A stretch of DNA of 64,000 bases, taken from the NCBI RefSeq assembly GCF_964036595.1, contig NZ_OZ038523.1, positions 3,788,501-3,852,500 on the forward strand, written 5' to 3'. The notes beneath the pieces were generated by a model. That model saw only the letters and a list, made by a program, of their open reading frames with translations, was not told where the DNA came from and searched no databases. Shown here piece after piece: positions 33,802 to 43,291 of this stretch. The DNA comes from Tenacibaculum sp. 190524A05c (GTDB taxonomy: Bacteria; Bacteroidota; Bacteroidia; Flavobacteriales; Flavobacteriaceae). How positions within the stretch are numbered: position 1 is the first letter of the stretch; every line of letters starts with the position of its first letter. The translations under genes were made by a program, and so were the position numbers.

Positions 33802-35433
33802 GTGAATAAGGTACTAACGCTACTATTTGTTCTTTTTCTAATTGGATGTAAACAAGAAGATAAAGAAGTTAAGTTCTTCAAAAAATATGATGAAACAGCT
33901 GAGCTTAAAAGTCAGCAAGAACATCAGAACCCACGTATGAAATTCAAATTGCTTCAATCTAAATTTTTAGATATGAACGAGGTTTTCAAACCTTTTCAAA
34001 AGGAATTGTCAACGTTTACAGAAGAAGAATATTCAAAATTAAAACCTTTAATAATTGAACAATCTATTCCTTCAATACAATATTCAATTAGGAGTGGAAA
34101 GTTGTCTTATGAGAAACTTTCTTTATTTTATTTATATCGAATTAGAAAATTTGAAAGTGACTCTTCCAAATATTTAAATGCAATTATTAGCTTAAATCCA
34201 GAAGTGCTTAAGAATGCCAGAAAAAAGGATAGTATTGCAAAAACAAATAATATTGATAATGCCTCAGTATTTGGTATGCCTATTTTATTGAAAGATAATA
34301 TCAATACAACAGGAATGAATACTACTGCGGGAGCAGAAGTTCTAGCAAATAATAACCCAGAAGATGCTTTTATCGTAAGTAAACTTAAAGAGAATGGAGC
34401 CCTAATTTTGGGTAAAGTTAATTTAAGTGAATGGGCATACTACTTTTGTTCAGGTTGTCCCTTAGGATATAGTGCTGTTGGCGGACAAACTTTAAACCCT
34501 TACGGCCGTAAAGTTTTTGAAACTGGTGGTTCAAGTTCTGGTAGTGGTGTAGCCACGGCCGCAAATTATGCTATTGCAACCATTGGAACAGAAACAGCAG
34601 GTTCTATTACTTCACCGTCTAGTCAAAATTCAGTAGTAGGGTTGAAACCAACAATTGGTTTATTAAGTAGAGATGGAATTGTTCCAATTTCGAGTACTTT
34701 GGATACTCCTGGTCCGATGACAAAGAATGTAATGGACAATTATATTGTATTAAAAGCTTTATTAGGAAAAGACTCAAATGATAAAAAGTCATTTGCGTTG
34801 GAGGACGATCAGCAGCTTTTTAAAACTAGTGATTTAAAAGATAAGAATATTGGAGTGTTAACTTCTTTATTGAATGATTCAATCTATAAAAGTACTATTG
34901 AAAAAATTAGAAATGCAGGAGCTAATATTGTTGAGGTTTCTCCTGAGCAAACAAGTTTACAAGGTTTTTTAACGTTGTTAAATATCGATATGAAGCATGA
35001 TTTACCAAGTTATTTAAAAGGTAAAAACATGCCGGTATCTTCAGTTCAAAATGTAATAGAGTATAACTTGAAAGATTCTATTATGAGAGCACCATATGGT
35101 CAGCAATTGTTTGAAGGTATTGTGAACGATACCACAACTATTGCTCAATTAGAAGTTGTAAAGCAAAACTTAAAGAATGAAGGATTGACATATTTCAAGG
35201 ATTTTGATGAGAAAAAGTTAGATGCGATTCTTTCTATAAATAATTATCATGCAGCGTATTCCGCTGTTGCGGAATATCCAAATCTTACTGTTCCAATGGG
35301 ATATAAAGATTCAGGTGAACCAATAAGTTTAACATTCATAGGAAAGCCAAAAACAGAGTTTACATTACTCGAATTAGGTTTAGCCTTTGAAAAATTAACT
35401 CAAGTAAGAAAATTACCTAAAGACTATGAGTAA
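33802..35433 (+). CDS. Amidase-signature lipoprotein
   Basis: From a GTG start at 33802 the 543-aa protein begins with a good lipoprotein signal (VLTLLFVLFLIGC, Cys15). A longer frame back to TTG 33643 exists but would bury that signal and overlap the LytTR gene. The amidase-signature domain shows the catalytic Lys in GMPILLKDNINTTGM and the Ser/cis-Ser pair in TGGSSSGSGVATAANYA and GTETAGSITSPSS. It probably hydrolyses an amide outside the cytoplasm; the substrate is unknown. rimO follows after 46 bases. Confidence 0.85.
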   Translation: MNKVLTLLFVLFLIGCKQEDKEVKFFKKYDETAELKSQQEHQNPRMKFKLLQSKFLDMNEVFKPFQKELSTFTEEEYSKLKPLIIEQSIPSIQYSIRSGKLSYEKLSLFYLYRIRKFESDSSKYLNAIISLNPEVLKNARKKDSIAKTNNIDNASVFGMPILLKDNINTTGMNTTAGAEVLANNNPEDAFIVSKLKENGALILGKVNLSEWAYYFCSGCPLGYSAVGGQTLNPYGRKVFETGGSSSGSGVATAANYAIATIGTETAGSITSPSSQNSVVGLKPTIGLLSRDGIVPISSTLDTPGPMTKNVMDNYIVLKALLGKDSNDKKSFALEDDQQLFKTSDLKDKNIGVLTSLLNDSIYKSTIEKIRNAGANIVEVSPEQTSLQGFLTLLNIDMKHDLPSYLKGKNMPVSSVQNVIEYNLKDSIMRAPYGQQLFEGIVNDTTTIAQLEVVKQNLKNEGLTYFKDFDEKKLDAILSINNYHAAYSAVAEYPNLTVPMGYKDSGEPISLTFIGKPKTEFTLLELGLAFEKLTQVRKLPKDYE

Positions 35434-35451
35434 TTTATGACGAATAAATCA

Positions 35452-35459
35452 TAATTTTG
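35452..35459 (+). promoter_or_regulatory. Candidate TANNTTTG promoter box for rimO
   Basis: TAATTTTG lies 20 bases before the rimO start, matching the Bacteroidota -7 box. Confidence 0.5.
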
Positions 35460-35479
35460 CACTCCTTAAATTCAGATAG

Positions 35480-36832
35480 ATGCGTACAAAATCTACAAAG
35501 CAAAATAAAATCAATGTAGTAACATTAGGTTGTTCTAAAAACGTTTACGATAGCGAAGTGTTAATGGGACAATTAAAAGCCAATGGTAAAAATGTAGTTC
35601 ATGAAGATCCAGAAGATGATGGTAATATCGTTGTAATTAATACTTGTGGTTTTATTGGTAAAGCAAAAGAAGAAAGTGTAGATACAATTTTACACTATGC
35701 GCAACGTAAAGAGGCTGGTGAAGTTGATAAGGTTTTTGTTACGGGTTGTTTAAGTGAGCGTTATAAGCCAGATTTAGAGCAAGAAATTACAAATGTTGAT
35801 CAATATTTTGGAACGCACGATTTACCAAACCTATTAAAGGTTTTAGAAGCAGATTATAAGCATGAATTAATTGGTGAGCGTTTAACAACAACTCCGCAGC
35901 ATTATGCCTATTTGAAAATTGCTGAGGGATGTGATCGTCCATGTTCGTTTTGTGCAATTCCGTTAATGAGAGGTAAGCATAAATCTACTCCAATTGAAGA
36001 GTTGGTTATCGAAGCTACTAAACTAGCAGAATCTGGAATTAAGGAAATCATGTTAATTGCTCAAGATCTAACGTATTATGGTTTGGATATTTACAAGAAA
36101 AGAGCTTTAGCGGATTTATTAAAGGAGTTAGTTAAAGTAGAAGGAATTGAATGGATTCGTTTACATTATGCATTTCCAAGTGGGTTTCCAATGGATGTGT
36201 TAGATGTGATGAGAGATGAGCCAAAGGTTTGTAACTATTTAGATATTCCTTTACAACATATCAATACAGAGATTTTAAAGTCGATGAAACGTGGTACTAC
36301 TCATGAAAAAACTACAAACTTAATTCACAAGTTTAGAGAGTATGTACCAAATATGGCAATTCGTACAACGTTAATTGTTGGTTATCCTGGAGAAACTGAG
36401 GAGCAATTCCAAGAATTAAAGGATTGGGTAGAAGAAATGCGATTTGAACGTTTAGGTGCTTTTGAATATTCACATGAAGAAAACACAGGAGCTTATGTTT
36501 TAGAGGATGATGTTCCTGCTGATGTGAAATTCCGAAGAGTGAATGAAATCATGGAAGTTCAGAGTCAAATTTCTTGGGAGTTGAATCAAGAAAAAATTGG
36601 AAAAACATTCCGTTGTTTATTTGACAGAAAAGATGGAGAATACTATTACGGAAGAACTGAGTTTGATTCTCCTGATGTTGATAATGATGTAATTGTGGAT
36701 GCGAGAGAACACTACATCAAATTAGGTGAGTTCATCGATATTGAAATTTACGATGCTGGTGATTTTGATTTATACGGAACTCCAACAGTAAAACAAGAAC
36801 GTCCTGTTCCTTTAAATAAGAGGAAAAAATAA
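35480..36832 (+). CDS. rimO: RimO, ribosomal protein S12 methylthiotransferase
   Basis: This 450-aa radical SAM enzyme methylthiolates an Asp of ribosomal protein S12. The N-terminal domain has VTLGCSKNVYDSEVLMG (first cluster Cys), with further cluster Cys in INTCGFIG and VTGCLSERY. The radical SAM motif CxxxCxxC is in GCDRPCSFCAIPLMRG, and a C-terminal TRAM domain ends the protein. It is followed after two bases by a TTG-started small gene. Confidence 0.96.
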   Translation: MRTKSTKQNKINVVTLGCSKNVYDSEVLMGQLKANGKNVVHEDPEDDGNIVVINTCGFIGKAKEESVDTILHYAQRKEAGEVDKVFVTGCLSERYKPDLEQEITNVDQYFGTHDLPNLLKVLEADYKHELIGERLTTTPQHYAYLKIAEGCDRPCSFCAIPLMRGKHKSTPIEELVIEATKLAESGIKEIMLIAQDLTYYGLDIYKKRALADLLKELVKVEGIEWIRLHYAFPSGFPMDVLDVMRDEPKVCNYLDIPLQHINTEILKSMKRGTTHEKTTNLIHKFREYVPNMAIRTTLIVGYPGETEEQFQELKDWVEEMRFERLGAFEYSHEENTGAYVLEDDVPADVKFRRVNEIMEVQSQISWELNQEKIGKTFRCLFDRKDGEYYYGRTEFDSPDVDNDVIVDAREHYIKLGEFIDIEIYDAGDFDLYGTPTVKQERPVPLNKRKK

Positions 36833-36834
36833 AA

Positions 36835-37215
36835 TTGGAACAACCAATTGATTTTAAGAACTGCTCTATTGAAGATTTTGTTCATCTTTTGGTGAATAAG
36901 AAAAAATCTTTTGAGTCTATAGAAAAGGATCTTGATGCTGTTGAAACTACGAAAGAAGAAATCAAAGAAATAAAGCAAAGATTGGTTTGGGCTAATGAAC
37001 GAATTCATAAAAATCTTGATTTCGAAACTCGTTTATTTCTGATTATTTTTCCTTTTGGTTATACTCATAGATTATATCAAAATAGTTTTTTTGATGTAGA
37101 TGAAATGATTGAAAGAGGGTTTGTTTCAAAAGTCAATCAATACCGTTATTATTCTATACTAGGAATCATATTCAATATTTTCATTGTCATTCTAATCGAT
37201 TTTTTATTGAGATAA
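36835..37215 (+). CDS. Small protein with one C-terminal membrane helix
   Basis: This 126-aa protein starts at TTG, two bases after the rimO stop. The N-terminal part is charged and helical (KKKSFESIEKDLDAVETTKEEIKEIKQ split over residues about 20-50), and a single hydrophobic helix lies at about 103-125. I do not recognise a family. The close coupling to rimO makes real translation likely. It could be a tail-anchored membrane protein. Confidence 0.55.
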   Translation: MEQPIDFKNCSIEDFVHLLVNKKKSFESIEKDLDAVETTKEEIKEIKQRLVWANERIHKNLDFETRLFLIIFPFGYTHRLYQNSFFDVDEMIERGFVSKVNQYRYYSILGIIFNIFIVILIDFLLR

Positions 37216-37308
37216 TTATCTTGTTTTAAATTACTTATTGCTAGGTATTCTATTCATTTATGATTTAAAATAGTTTTGAGATGTAGTTAATCATTAAACT
37301 TTTTAATC

Positions 37309-37611
37309 ATGAAAAAAGCTATTTACTTTTTAAGTTTTTTATTAGTAAGCTCATTCTTTATTATGTCTTGTGAGACAGATTCAGATGATGAGGATTTTGG
37401 ATCGGGGAATTGTAATGCATCACGAATTGAGCAATTATCTGTTGATGTTTCGGATACAGGTGTGGCCTATGCAGGAAATCAAACTACTGCAAATTGTATT
37501 GCTTATAATAACGCTTTAACGGCTTTTATTAATGAAGCCGAAAACTGTCCAGAAGTACAAGCACAAGTAAATCAATTAAAAGAATTACAAGCGTTATTGT
37601 CTTGTAACTAA
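37309..37611 (+). CDS. Small Cys-containing lipoprotein
   Basis: This 100-aa protein has a lipoprotein signal with lipobox IMSC (Cys21), then an acidic linker (ETDSDDEDFGSG). The short C-terminal domain has four Cys (NCNAS, TANCIAY, NCPEV, LLSCN) that may form two disulfides. Similar short lipoproteins are common in flavobacteria and have no known function. It has its own start region and a weak hairpin after it. Confidence 0.65.
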   Translation: MKKAIYFLSFLLVSSFFIMSCETDSDDEDFGSGNCNASRIEQLSVDVSDTGVAYAGNQTTANCIAYNNALTAFINEAENCPEVQAQVNQLKELQALLSCN

Positions 37612-37641
37612 TGTGTTATGTTTGAATTAAAAATCACAAAC

Positions 37642-37668
37642 CCTGCCTTGTGCAGGTGTTTTTGTTTT
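37642..37668 (+). terminator. Weak terminator after the small lipoprotein gene
   Basis: CCTGC (37642-37646) pairs with GCAGG (37652-37656) and is followed by a T-rich tract. The stem is short but GC-rich. Confidence 0.6.
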
Positions 37669-37711
37669 TATGCATACTAGAAAATAACTAAATTAGTTGA
37701 AAAATTACCAA

Positions 37712-39370
37712 ATGAAATCTTTAATCAAACTAACCATTTGTTTCCTGACTTTTCTACAAGTTCTAGGAATACAAGGACAAACTTTTAAGGCTAAACTTGA
37801 CGAATTATCGAATTCGTTAGCAAAAGTAGAAACCAGTAAATCAACATTTGATTTGTCAATCACTTCAGAATTACCTGGTGTGGCAAATTTTATGCAAACC
37901 GAAACCACCAAAAAAGGTAAAGTTACAGAGCTAGCGTACGAGTTTAATTTTGCAGATATTGATGTGAATACAGTTCGTTATGAAACCTCAAAGGACTTAA
38001 TTAAGGTACAGTTGATCGCTAAGCAAAATCAGAAAATGATTAAATCAACAGTTAATGGTGAGAAAGTTAGCTTTACTAAAGAGTTCTATATGTTGGCTGC
38101 AGATGTAGACAATGCCAGACAAATTGTTGACTATATTAAAGAGTTAATTCCAATTTCGAATAAAATCACTGAGAATAGATTGTCGCTAAAAGGATACAAC
38201 GATCGATTAGCTTGGTTAACCAAGAATATTTTTACAGTAGAATCAGGGAAAAGTAAAGTTGATCAAGTATTAGAAAAAGACGAAAGCTATCCGGCAAGTG
38301 TTCAGTTTATAAATACGGAATCAACTAGTAAATCTATTTTAAAAACATCATATGAATTCAATCTTTCTAATATTAATGAAAGAGGAGTGTTTTTTAAGAA
38401 TAAAGGAAGCGATTTTGTAATTACTATTCCAACCAAAAGAAATCTAAAGGCGATAAAGGTTGTGAATAATGGAGCGGTTAAATCTTATGTTTCTAAATTC
38501 GAAATAATATGTAAAAGCGTAGAGAATGCAAGAGAATTACAAAAAGTATTTCAGGATATTATTCCATTAGCTGAAAAACGTTTTAAAGCGAGTCTTCCTA
38601 AGAAATTAACGATTAAAAAAGGTGTTGAATTAATCAATAAGAAAATAGAGAAAGTAGTTTCTGATAAAGAAACTTTAAGTCAAAAGTTAGAAGGAGATTG
38701 CATCTTGACTATTTCTCAAATAAGTGAAACGTCAAAAAAGAAGGAGAATAACACCTATGAATTAAATTTGATAGATATTAATAAGGAGGATGTTGAAGTA
38801 GCGGTAAAAGGGAAAAAAGTTCATTTATACATCAATACGATTGGTAAGAATAAGTTTATAAAGCATACTAGAAATGATGATCAACAAAAGTATGCGAGTA
38901 GAATAGATTTAATTTGCAACGGTATTGAAGATGCAACAGTTTGTAAAGAAACACTTAGGATTTTAATTGAGAAGTGTACCAAAAACAAACCGAAAACTCC
39001 AAAGACATTAGTGGCTCTAACTAAGGAGCTAAAAAAAGTAACTTTAGGTAAATTAACTCATGATCAAAAATTAGAAAGCTTAGAAGAAGGTGGAGTTAAA
39101 TTTACCTCGATTCAAGCCTCAAATAAAAGTTCTGTAGAAAACATACAAGAGTTCAAACTGGGTGATTTAAACCCAAAGTCAATTGCGATGAAGGTTTCTG
39201 GTAAAAAAGTTACTGTTGAAATCGCTACGAATTATCAGGAGAAAATTATTAAAACCTATAAAGACGGAGAGATAAAGAATTATACGAATAAGATATTATT
39301 GTATTGTGATTCTATTGAAAACGGGAGAAAGATTTCTGATATTTTACGAAAAATTACAGGAAAGAAATAG
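37712..39370 (+). CDS. Secreted protein of four tandem repeats, unknown function
   Basis: From the ATG at 37712 this is 552 aa with a signal peptide ending QGQ (residue 23). The mature protein is made of four diverged repeats of about 120 residues (about 28-150, 164-290, 305-424, 433-550). Each has an N-terminal Lys-rich helix, strands with a YEFN/YELN-type motif (76-79, 214-217, 349-352), a TKxF/YxSxF-type strand, and a helix with D/E-N-A-R (133-136, 271-274). I recognise no family. Repeat architecture is my reading of the sequence. A TTG at 37697 is an unlikely earlier start. Confidence 0.7.
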   Translation: MKSLIKLTICFLTFLQVLGIQGQTFKAKLDELSNSLAKVETSKSTFDLSITSELPGVANFMQTETTKKGKVTELAYEFNFADIDVNTVRYETSKDLIKVQLIAKQNQKMIKSTVNGEKVSFTKEFYMLAADVDNARQIVDYIKELIPISNKITENRLSLKGYNDRLAWLTKNIFTVESGKSKVDQVLEKDESYPASVQFINTESTSKSILKTSYEFNLSNINERGVFFKNKGSDFVITIPTKRNLKAIKVVNNGAVKSYVSKFEIICKSVENARELQKVFQDIIPLAEKRFKASLPKKLTIKKGVELINKKIEKVVSDKETLSQKLEGDCILTISQISETSKKKENNTYELNLIDINKEDVEVAVKGKKVHLYINTIGKNKFIKHTRNDDQQKYASRIDLICNGIEDATVCKETLRILIEKCTKNKPKTPKTLVALTKELKKVTLGKLTHDQKLESLEEGGVKFTSIQASNKSSVENIQEFKLGDLNPKSIAMKVSGKKVTVEIATNYQEKIIKTYKDGEIKNYTNKILLYCDSIENGRKISDILRKITGKK

Positions 39371-39390
39371 ATTAAAAAAATAACAATTTT

Positions 39391-39420
39391 AAAGGCCACA
39401 CTTGTTGTGGTCTTTTTATT
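39391..39420 (+). terminator. Terminator-like hairpin before the Dph6-like gene
   Basis: AAAGGCCACA (39391-39400) pairs with TGTGGTCTTT (about 39406-39415) with one mismatch, followed by T-rich sequence. It ends the repeat-protein gene. Confidence 0.75.
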
Positions 39421-39428
39421 TTTACAAT

Positions 39429-40157
39429 ATGAAGAAAGCGTTTTTTAATTGGAGTACAGGGAAAGATTCAGCTTTTGCTCTTTATAAAATATTAGAGCAA
39501 AAAGAATATAGTATAGAAACTTTGCTTACGAATGTAAACAAAGACTATTCAAGAATTTCGATGCATGGATTGCGTGAAGAATTACTAGATAAACAAGTTG
39601 CCAATATTGGATTATCTGTTGAAAAACTATATTTCCCAGCTCAGGTTACAATGGACTTGTACAATGAAACCATGAAAGAAAAGCTTTCGCAGTTTAAAGA
39701 TCAAGGAATGGAGTATTCCATTTTCGGAGATATTTTTCTTGAAGATTTAAAAAGTTACCGTGATCAGAAACTGTCAGAAGTTGAACTGACTGGTGTTTAT
39801 CCGCTTTGGCAGCAAGACACCAAATCTCTTATTAAAGAATTTTTAGCTTTAGGTTTTAAAGCGATTACCGTTTGTGTAAATGCAAAATTACTTGGAGAGG
39901 AATTTGTAGGAAGAGTTATTGATGAAGACTTTATTAATGAACTTCCAGATAATGTCGATGTATGCGGTGAAAACGGAGAGTTTCACACTTTTGTGTTTGA
40001 TGGACCTATATTTACAAAGCCCGTAGATTTTGAAATAGGAGAAAAAGTATTAAAGTCTTACACCCTAAATGAAGATGAAGATCAAAATTGTCATTCGAAT
40101 ACTTCAGAGAAGGTAAAGACTTACGATACTAGTTTTTGGTATTGTGATTTAAAGTAA
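39429..40157 (+). CDS. Dph6-like ATP-pyrophosphatase (diphthine-ammonia ligase family)
   Basis: This 242-aa protein is an adenine-nucleotide alpha-hydrolase of the TIGR00290/Dph6 family. The PP-loop is FNWSTGKDSAFALY (residues 6-19), and the family segments MHGLREELL and the EFHTFVFDGPIF near the C-terminus are present. Eukaryotic Dph6 makes diphthamide, which bacteria lack, so the bacterial substrate is unknown. I chose ATG 39429; the TTG at 39402 lies inside the preceding terminator. It is convergent with the PAS gene, one base apart. Confidence 0.85.
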   Translation: MKKAFFNWSTGKDSAFALYKILEQKEYSIETLLTNVNKDYSRISMHGLREELLDKQVANIGLSVEKLYFPAQVTMDLYNETMKEKLSQFKDQGMEYSIFGDIFLEDLKSYRDQKLSEVELTGVYPLWQQDTKSLIKEFLALGFKAITVCVNAKLLGEEFVGRVIDEDFINELPDNVDVCGENGEFHTFVFDGPIFTKPVDFEIGEKVLKSYTLNEDEDQNCHSNTSEKVKTYDTSFWYCDLK

Positions 40158-40158
40158 A

Positions 40159-40728
40159 CTACGCTATTTGTCTTTCTAATGCTAAGAAATGAGTTGTTTT
40201 GTCATTGTGCATTAAAGGGAAAATATGTAGTTCACACTTATATGTAGTGTTATCTTTTCTATGATTAATAATTACTTCCTTGAAAGGCTTGTTTTTCTGT
40301 AATTTCTCTCGAATTCGCTTTCTAGTTACTTCTGAGGTTTCTCGTCCTTGTAAAAATACAGGTGATTTTTTCAAAGCATAGTTTCTAGGATAACCAGTCA
40401 TTTTAGAGAATCCTTCATTAACCCACAGAATACTTCTATTAATATCTGTAAGAATCAATGCTTCAAAGGAGTTCTTTGTAAGAATTGGTTCAATAGTTTT
40501 TATCCAAGCTTCACCTTTAGCAATATGCTTTAAAGCTTGTATATCGCTTTGAATAGATTTTTTTTTTAGTATTGAGTTAAGGTTTTGTACGTGAAAATCA
40601 AAACTTAATAAGTTAAGTGGGTTACTTTCTTCTTCTTTCAAATACCCTTTGATTTCTTCATATTCCTCAACACACAAAGAGTTTATAAAAAGGTCTAAAC
40701 TCTTCATCAGACTTATTGGGTTTTTCAT
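40159..40728 (-). CDS. PAS protein, LOV-like but without the photoactive Cys
   Basis: This 189-aa protein has a helical N-terminus (1-80) and one PAS domain (about 84-189). The domain has LOV-type features: NEGFSKMTGYP and the segment KKSPVFLQGRETS, which aligns with the LOV motif GRNCRFLQG. The photoactive Cys position is Pro123, so the usual flavin-cysteinyl adduct cannot form. There is no output domain. I chose ATG 40728; the upstream TTG adds six residues. Function unknown. Confidence 0.75.
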   Translation of the reverse strand: MKNPISLMKSLDLFINSLCVEEYEEIKGYLKEEESNPLNLLSFDFHVQNLNSILKKKSIQSDIQALKHIAKGEAWIKTIEPILTKNSFEALILTDINRSILWVNEGFSKMTGYPRNYALKKSPVFLQGRETSEVTRKRIREKLQKNKPFKEVIINHRKDNTTYKCELHIFPLMHNDKTTHFLALERQIA

Positions 40729-40779
40729 CTTGTTTGTTTTGGGCAACTAAAAATAACTAAAAGAATCTAAATTTTAACA

Positions 40780-43245
40780 TTATTTAACCATAAATAAGGC
40801 ATTTGCAAAGAAAAGTTTACCATTATCCCAAAAACCTCTAAATAATGGATTGTCAGCTAAATAGATAACTTGACCACGTCCAATATTTTCAGTTCCAAAA
40901 ATTAATGACTTTTTCTGCTTAGTTAATGTTTTACTACCTGCAAATCCAGCAATTAATGTGTTATCATCAAGCGTAACTACATTATGACCTCTTTTTAAGT
41001 AATCAAAAGAACTTGTTCCCAGTTTTAGGGTGAAGTAATCAGAATCATATCCGAAACCTAAAGGATGAGTTGTATCTACATGAGTTTTAAAAATAGCCCC
41101 CGTAATTAGGTTCTTAATTTGTTCTCTTTCAGATTCCGCGTAAACACGTTTTTTAGGTTCAGTTTTAGCAGTGTCTTTCTTCTTTTTAGTTTGTTTGGTT
41201 GTTAATCCAAATTCCTTACTATTTGCAAAAACTTGGTTTGCATATCCAATAGAAATCACTTTTCCACCTTTACTAATCCAAGATTTTAAAGTCTTTAATT
41301 TATCCTTACTTAAAATTCCAGAATAACTTCCATTTGGTAGAATTAAAATATTGAATTTAGATAATACCTGAGCAGATAAGTCACTAGTTCGAATAGCACT
41401 ATAATCATAATTCAAATCTTGTTCCAAGAAGTAACGAACTTCACCATAACTTAAAGTAGAAATCCCTTTTCCTCCTAAAACGGCTATTTTTTTCTTTTTT
41501 ATTTCAGTAACACTATACGATCCCATATCAACTCCATTTGTTGATAATCCAGTAGTAATATGTTTGTTCTCTTTTTGATGCTTTTTACTTATTTTGAAGA
41601 CTAAGTCATCAAAGTTTTTCAAGTGTTTATTGTCTCTTTTAGTAACAATAAGTGAACCTGGTTTTAATTTTTGATTACTATTATCCATGGCTTTACTTGT
41701 AGTTCTTACTCTGATTTTATGTTGTAAAAAATCAGTTAATAAAGCCGCATCTGAAATATGATTCCAATCAAAAACATAAGCATACACATTATTTTTAGCT
41801 ACAGCATTATTGCTAGAATTTGCAGTAGTTGAAGCAACTTCCTTTTTAGAAGCAACAGCATTTAATCCATAAGCATATGGTAAAGACCAAGAAGTGATGT
41901 CATATGTTAGAGAATCTTTGATTCTAGTTTTAGGTTCAAATAAAACTTCAATTAGTTTTCCTTTAGGTTGATTTGTAGAAATACTAATGTTATCACCATT
42001 TACTTTTAACTGTCCGTTTTTATTTTTGTTATACACGAATCCTGTAACTGATGGAGAATTAGTTTTACCATATTTAATCTCATGGCGATCCAATAATTTC
42101 TTTAAAGCATCAATTTTATCTGAATTTCCTTGAAGTACGTACGATTTGTATTTGAAACTTCTATTATTAAAGTACTTTGTGAATTCAGCATTTAATTTGC
42201 TTGCGTTTTTTGAAGCCATTTCAACTGTTGATAATCCCGTTGTTGTATGATGTGTCAATCTATCTTTTAAGGTTAAAACGTCACCTTCATTTGTTTTAAT
42301 TCCTAAACCAGCTCTTCCATGTCCCGCTTGTTCATAAGTCATACCAATTGCTCCGTTAAATGTTGGATAGGTATCACCATAACTAGGGTATAATAAATCG
42401 AAGCTTTCTTTTGTGAAATATAACCAACCTTCTTTATCAAAATACTTGGCGTTGTTTTTTCCGATTTCTCCTTGGAAATCTCTTTGGAATTTTGTGATAA
42501 TTTCATGGAAAGGTTCTGCAGCAGGAGCAAAGTAATATGGATTGTTATAGTATTGCTCATGGAAATCTACATGGATATGTGGCATCCATTTATTGTAGAC
42601 TTTTAATCGTTGTTGAGATTCAACTTGTGTAACCCAAGCCCAATCTCTATTCAAGTCAAATAAGTAGTGATTTGGTCTACCTTGTAACCAAGATTCGTTA
42701 TGCTCTAACGCTAAAGGATTTGGATTTACATTTCTGTTTTTTACTTGATTGAACCAGTTCACATAACGATCTCTACCATCAGGGTTTAAACATGGATCAA
42801 TAATTACAATAGTATTTTCTAACCAAGCTTGTTTTTCAGTAAGTAATTTATACGCTGTTAAAATTGATGCTTCAGTAGCAGAAGCTTCATTTCCATGTAC
42901 ATTGTAACTCAACCAAACTATCGCTTTATCTTTTAACCCAGAAGTGTTTGCTAGATTAGCATTAGTTAAATGTTGTTTTCTAATCGATTCAATATTCTCT
43001 AAATTACTTTTGCTAGATATAAATGCAACTTGAAGTGTTCTTCGTTCATTCGTTTTACCATAGTTTTCCAATACAAGATTGTCTGAATTTTCAGCTAAAT
43101 ATTTGAAATAATCGACTACTTCATGATGTCTGGTGAATTGAGAACCAAAAGGATATCCTAAAAATTGAGATGGAGATTTTATGTTTTGAGAAAAAACAGT
43201 AATAAAACTAGCAAGAGCAAGTGCTAACGAAATTTTATATCGCAT
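40780..43245 (-). CDS. M14 family zinc carboxypeptidase, exported
   Basis: From ATG 43245 this 821-aa protein has a signal peptide (to VFSQ, residue 20) and an M14 peptidase domain (about 30-350). The zinc ligands are H117 and E120 (NVHGNEASATE) and H229 (HVDFHEQ), and the substrate-binding NPDGRDR lies at 154-160. The C-terminal part includes a class-I-glutaminase-like segment (about 600-680; KKIAVLGGKG, LILPNGSYSG, WISKGGKVISIG). A longer frame to 43311 overlaps the upstream gene and lacks a signal. It probably degrades peptides outside the cytoplasm. Confidence 0.88.
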   Translation of the reverse strand: MRYKISLALALASFITVFSQNIKSPSQFLGYPFGSQFTRHHEVVDYFKYLAENSDNLVLENYGKTNERRTLQVAFISSKSNLENIESIRKQHLTNANLANTSGLKDKAIVWLSYNVHGNEASATEASILTAYKLLTEKQAWLENTIVIIDPCLNPDGRDRYVNWFNQVKNRNVNPNPLALEHNESWLQGRPNHYLFDLNRDWAWVTQVESQQRLKVYNKWMPHIHVDFHEQYYNNPYYFAPAAEPFHEIITKFQRDFQGEIGKNNAKYFDKEGWLYFTKESFDLLYPSYGDTYPTFNGAIGMTYEQAGHGRAGLGIKTNEGDVLTLKDRLTHHTTTGLSTVEMASKNASKLNAEFTKYFNNRSFKYKSYVLQGNSDKIDALKKLLDRHEIKYGKTNSPSVTGFVYNKNKNGQLKVNGDNISISTNQPKGKLIEVLFEPKTRIKDSLTYDITSWSLPYAYGLNAVASKKEVASTTANSSNNAVAKNNVYAYVFDWNHISDAALLTDFLQHKIRVRTTSKAMDNSNQKLKPGSLIVTKRDNKHLKNFDDLVFKISKKHQKENKHITTGLSTNGVDMGSYSVTEIKKKKIAVLGGKGISTLSYGEVRYFLEQDLNYDYSAIRTSDLSAQVLSKFNILILPNGSYSGILSKDKLKTLKSWISKGGKVISIGYANQVFANSKEFGLTTKQTKKKKDTAKTEPKKRVYAESEREQIKNLITGAIFKTHVDTTHPLGFGYDSDYFTLKLGTSSFDYLKRGHNVVTLDDNTLIAGFAGSKTLTKQKKSLIFGTENIGRGQVIYLADNPLFRGFWDNGKLFFANALFMVK

Positions 43246-43291
43246 AAAACTTAAATTTGATTGATTCTCAAATGTAAGCAAATAAATTGAG

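Noticed and set aside
37642-37656. CCTGC-N5-GCAGG as a possible attachment or recombination site
   Set aside because: No integrase or duplicated flank in the window; it is followed by T residues and fits a weak terminator.
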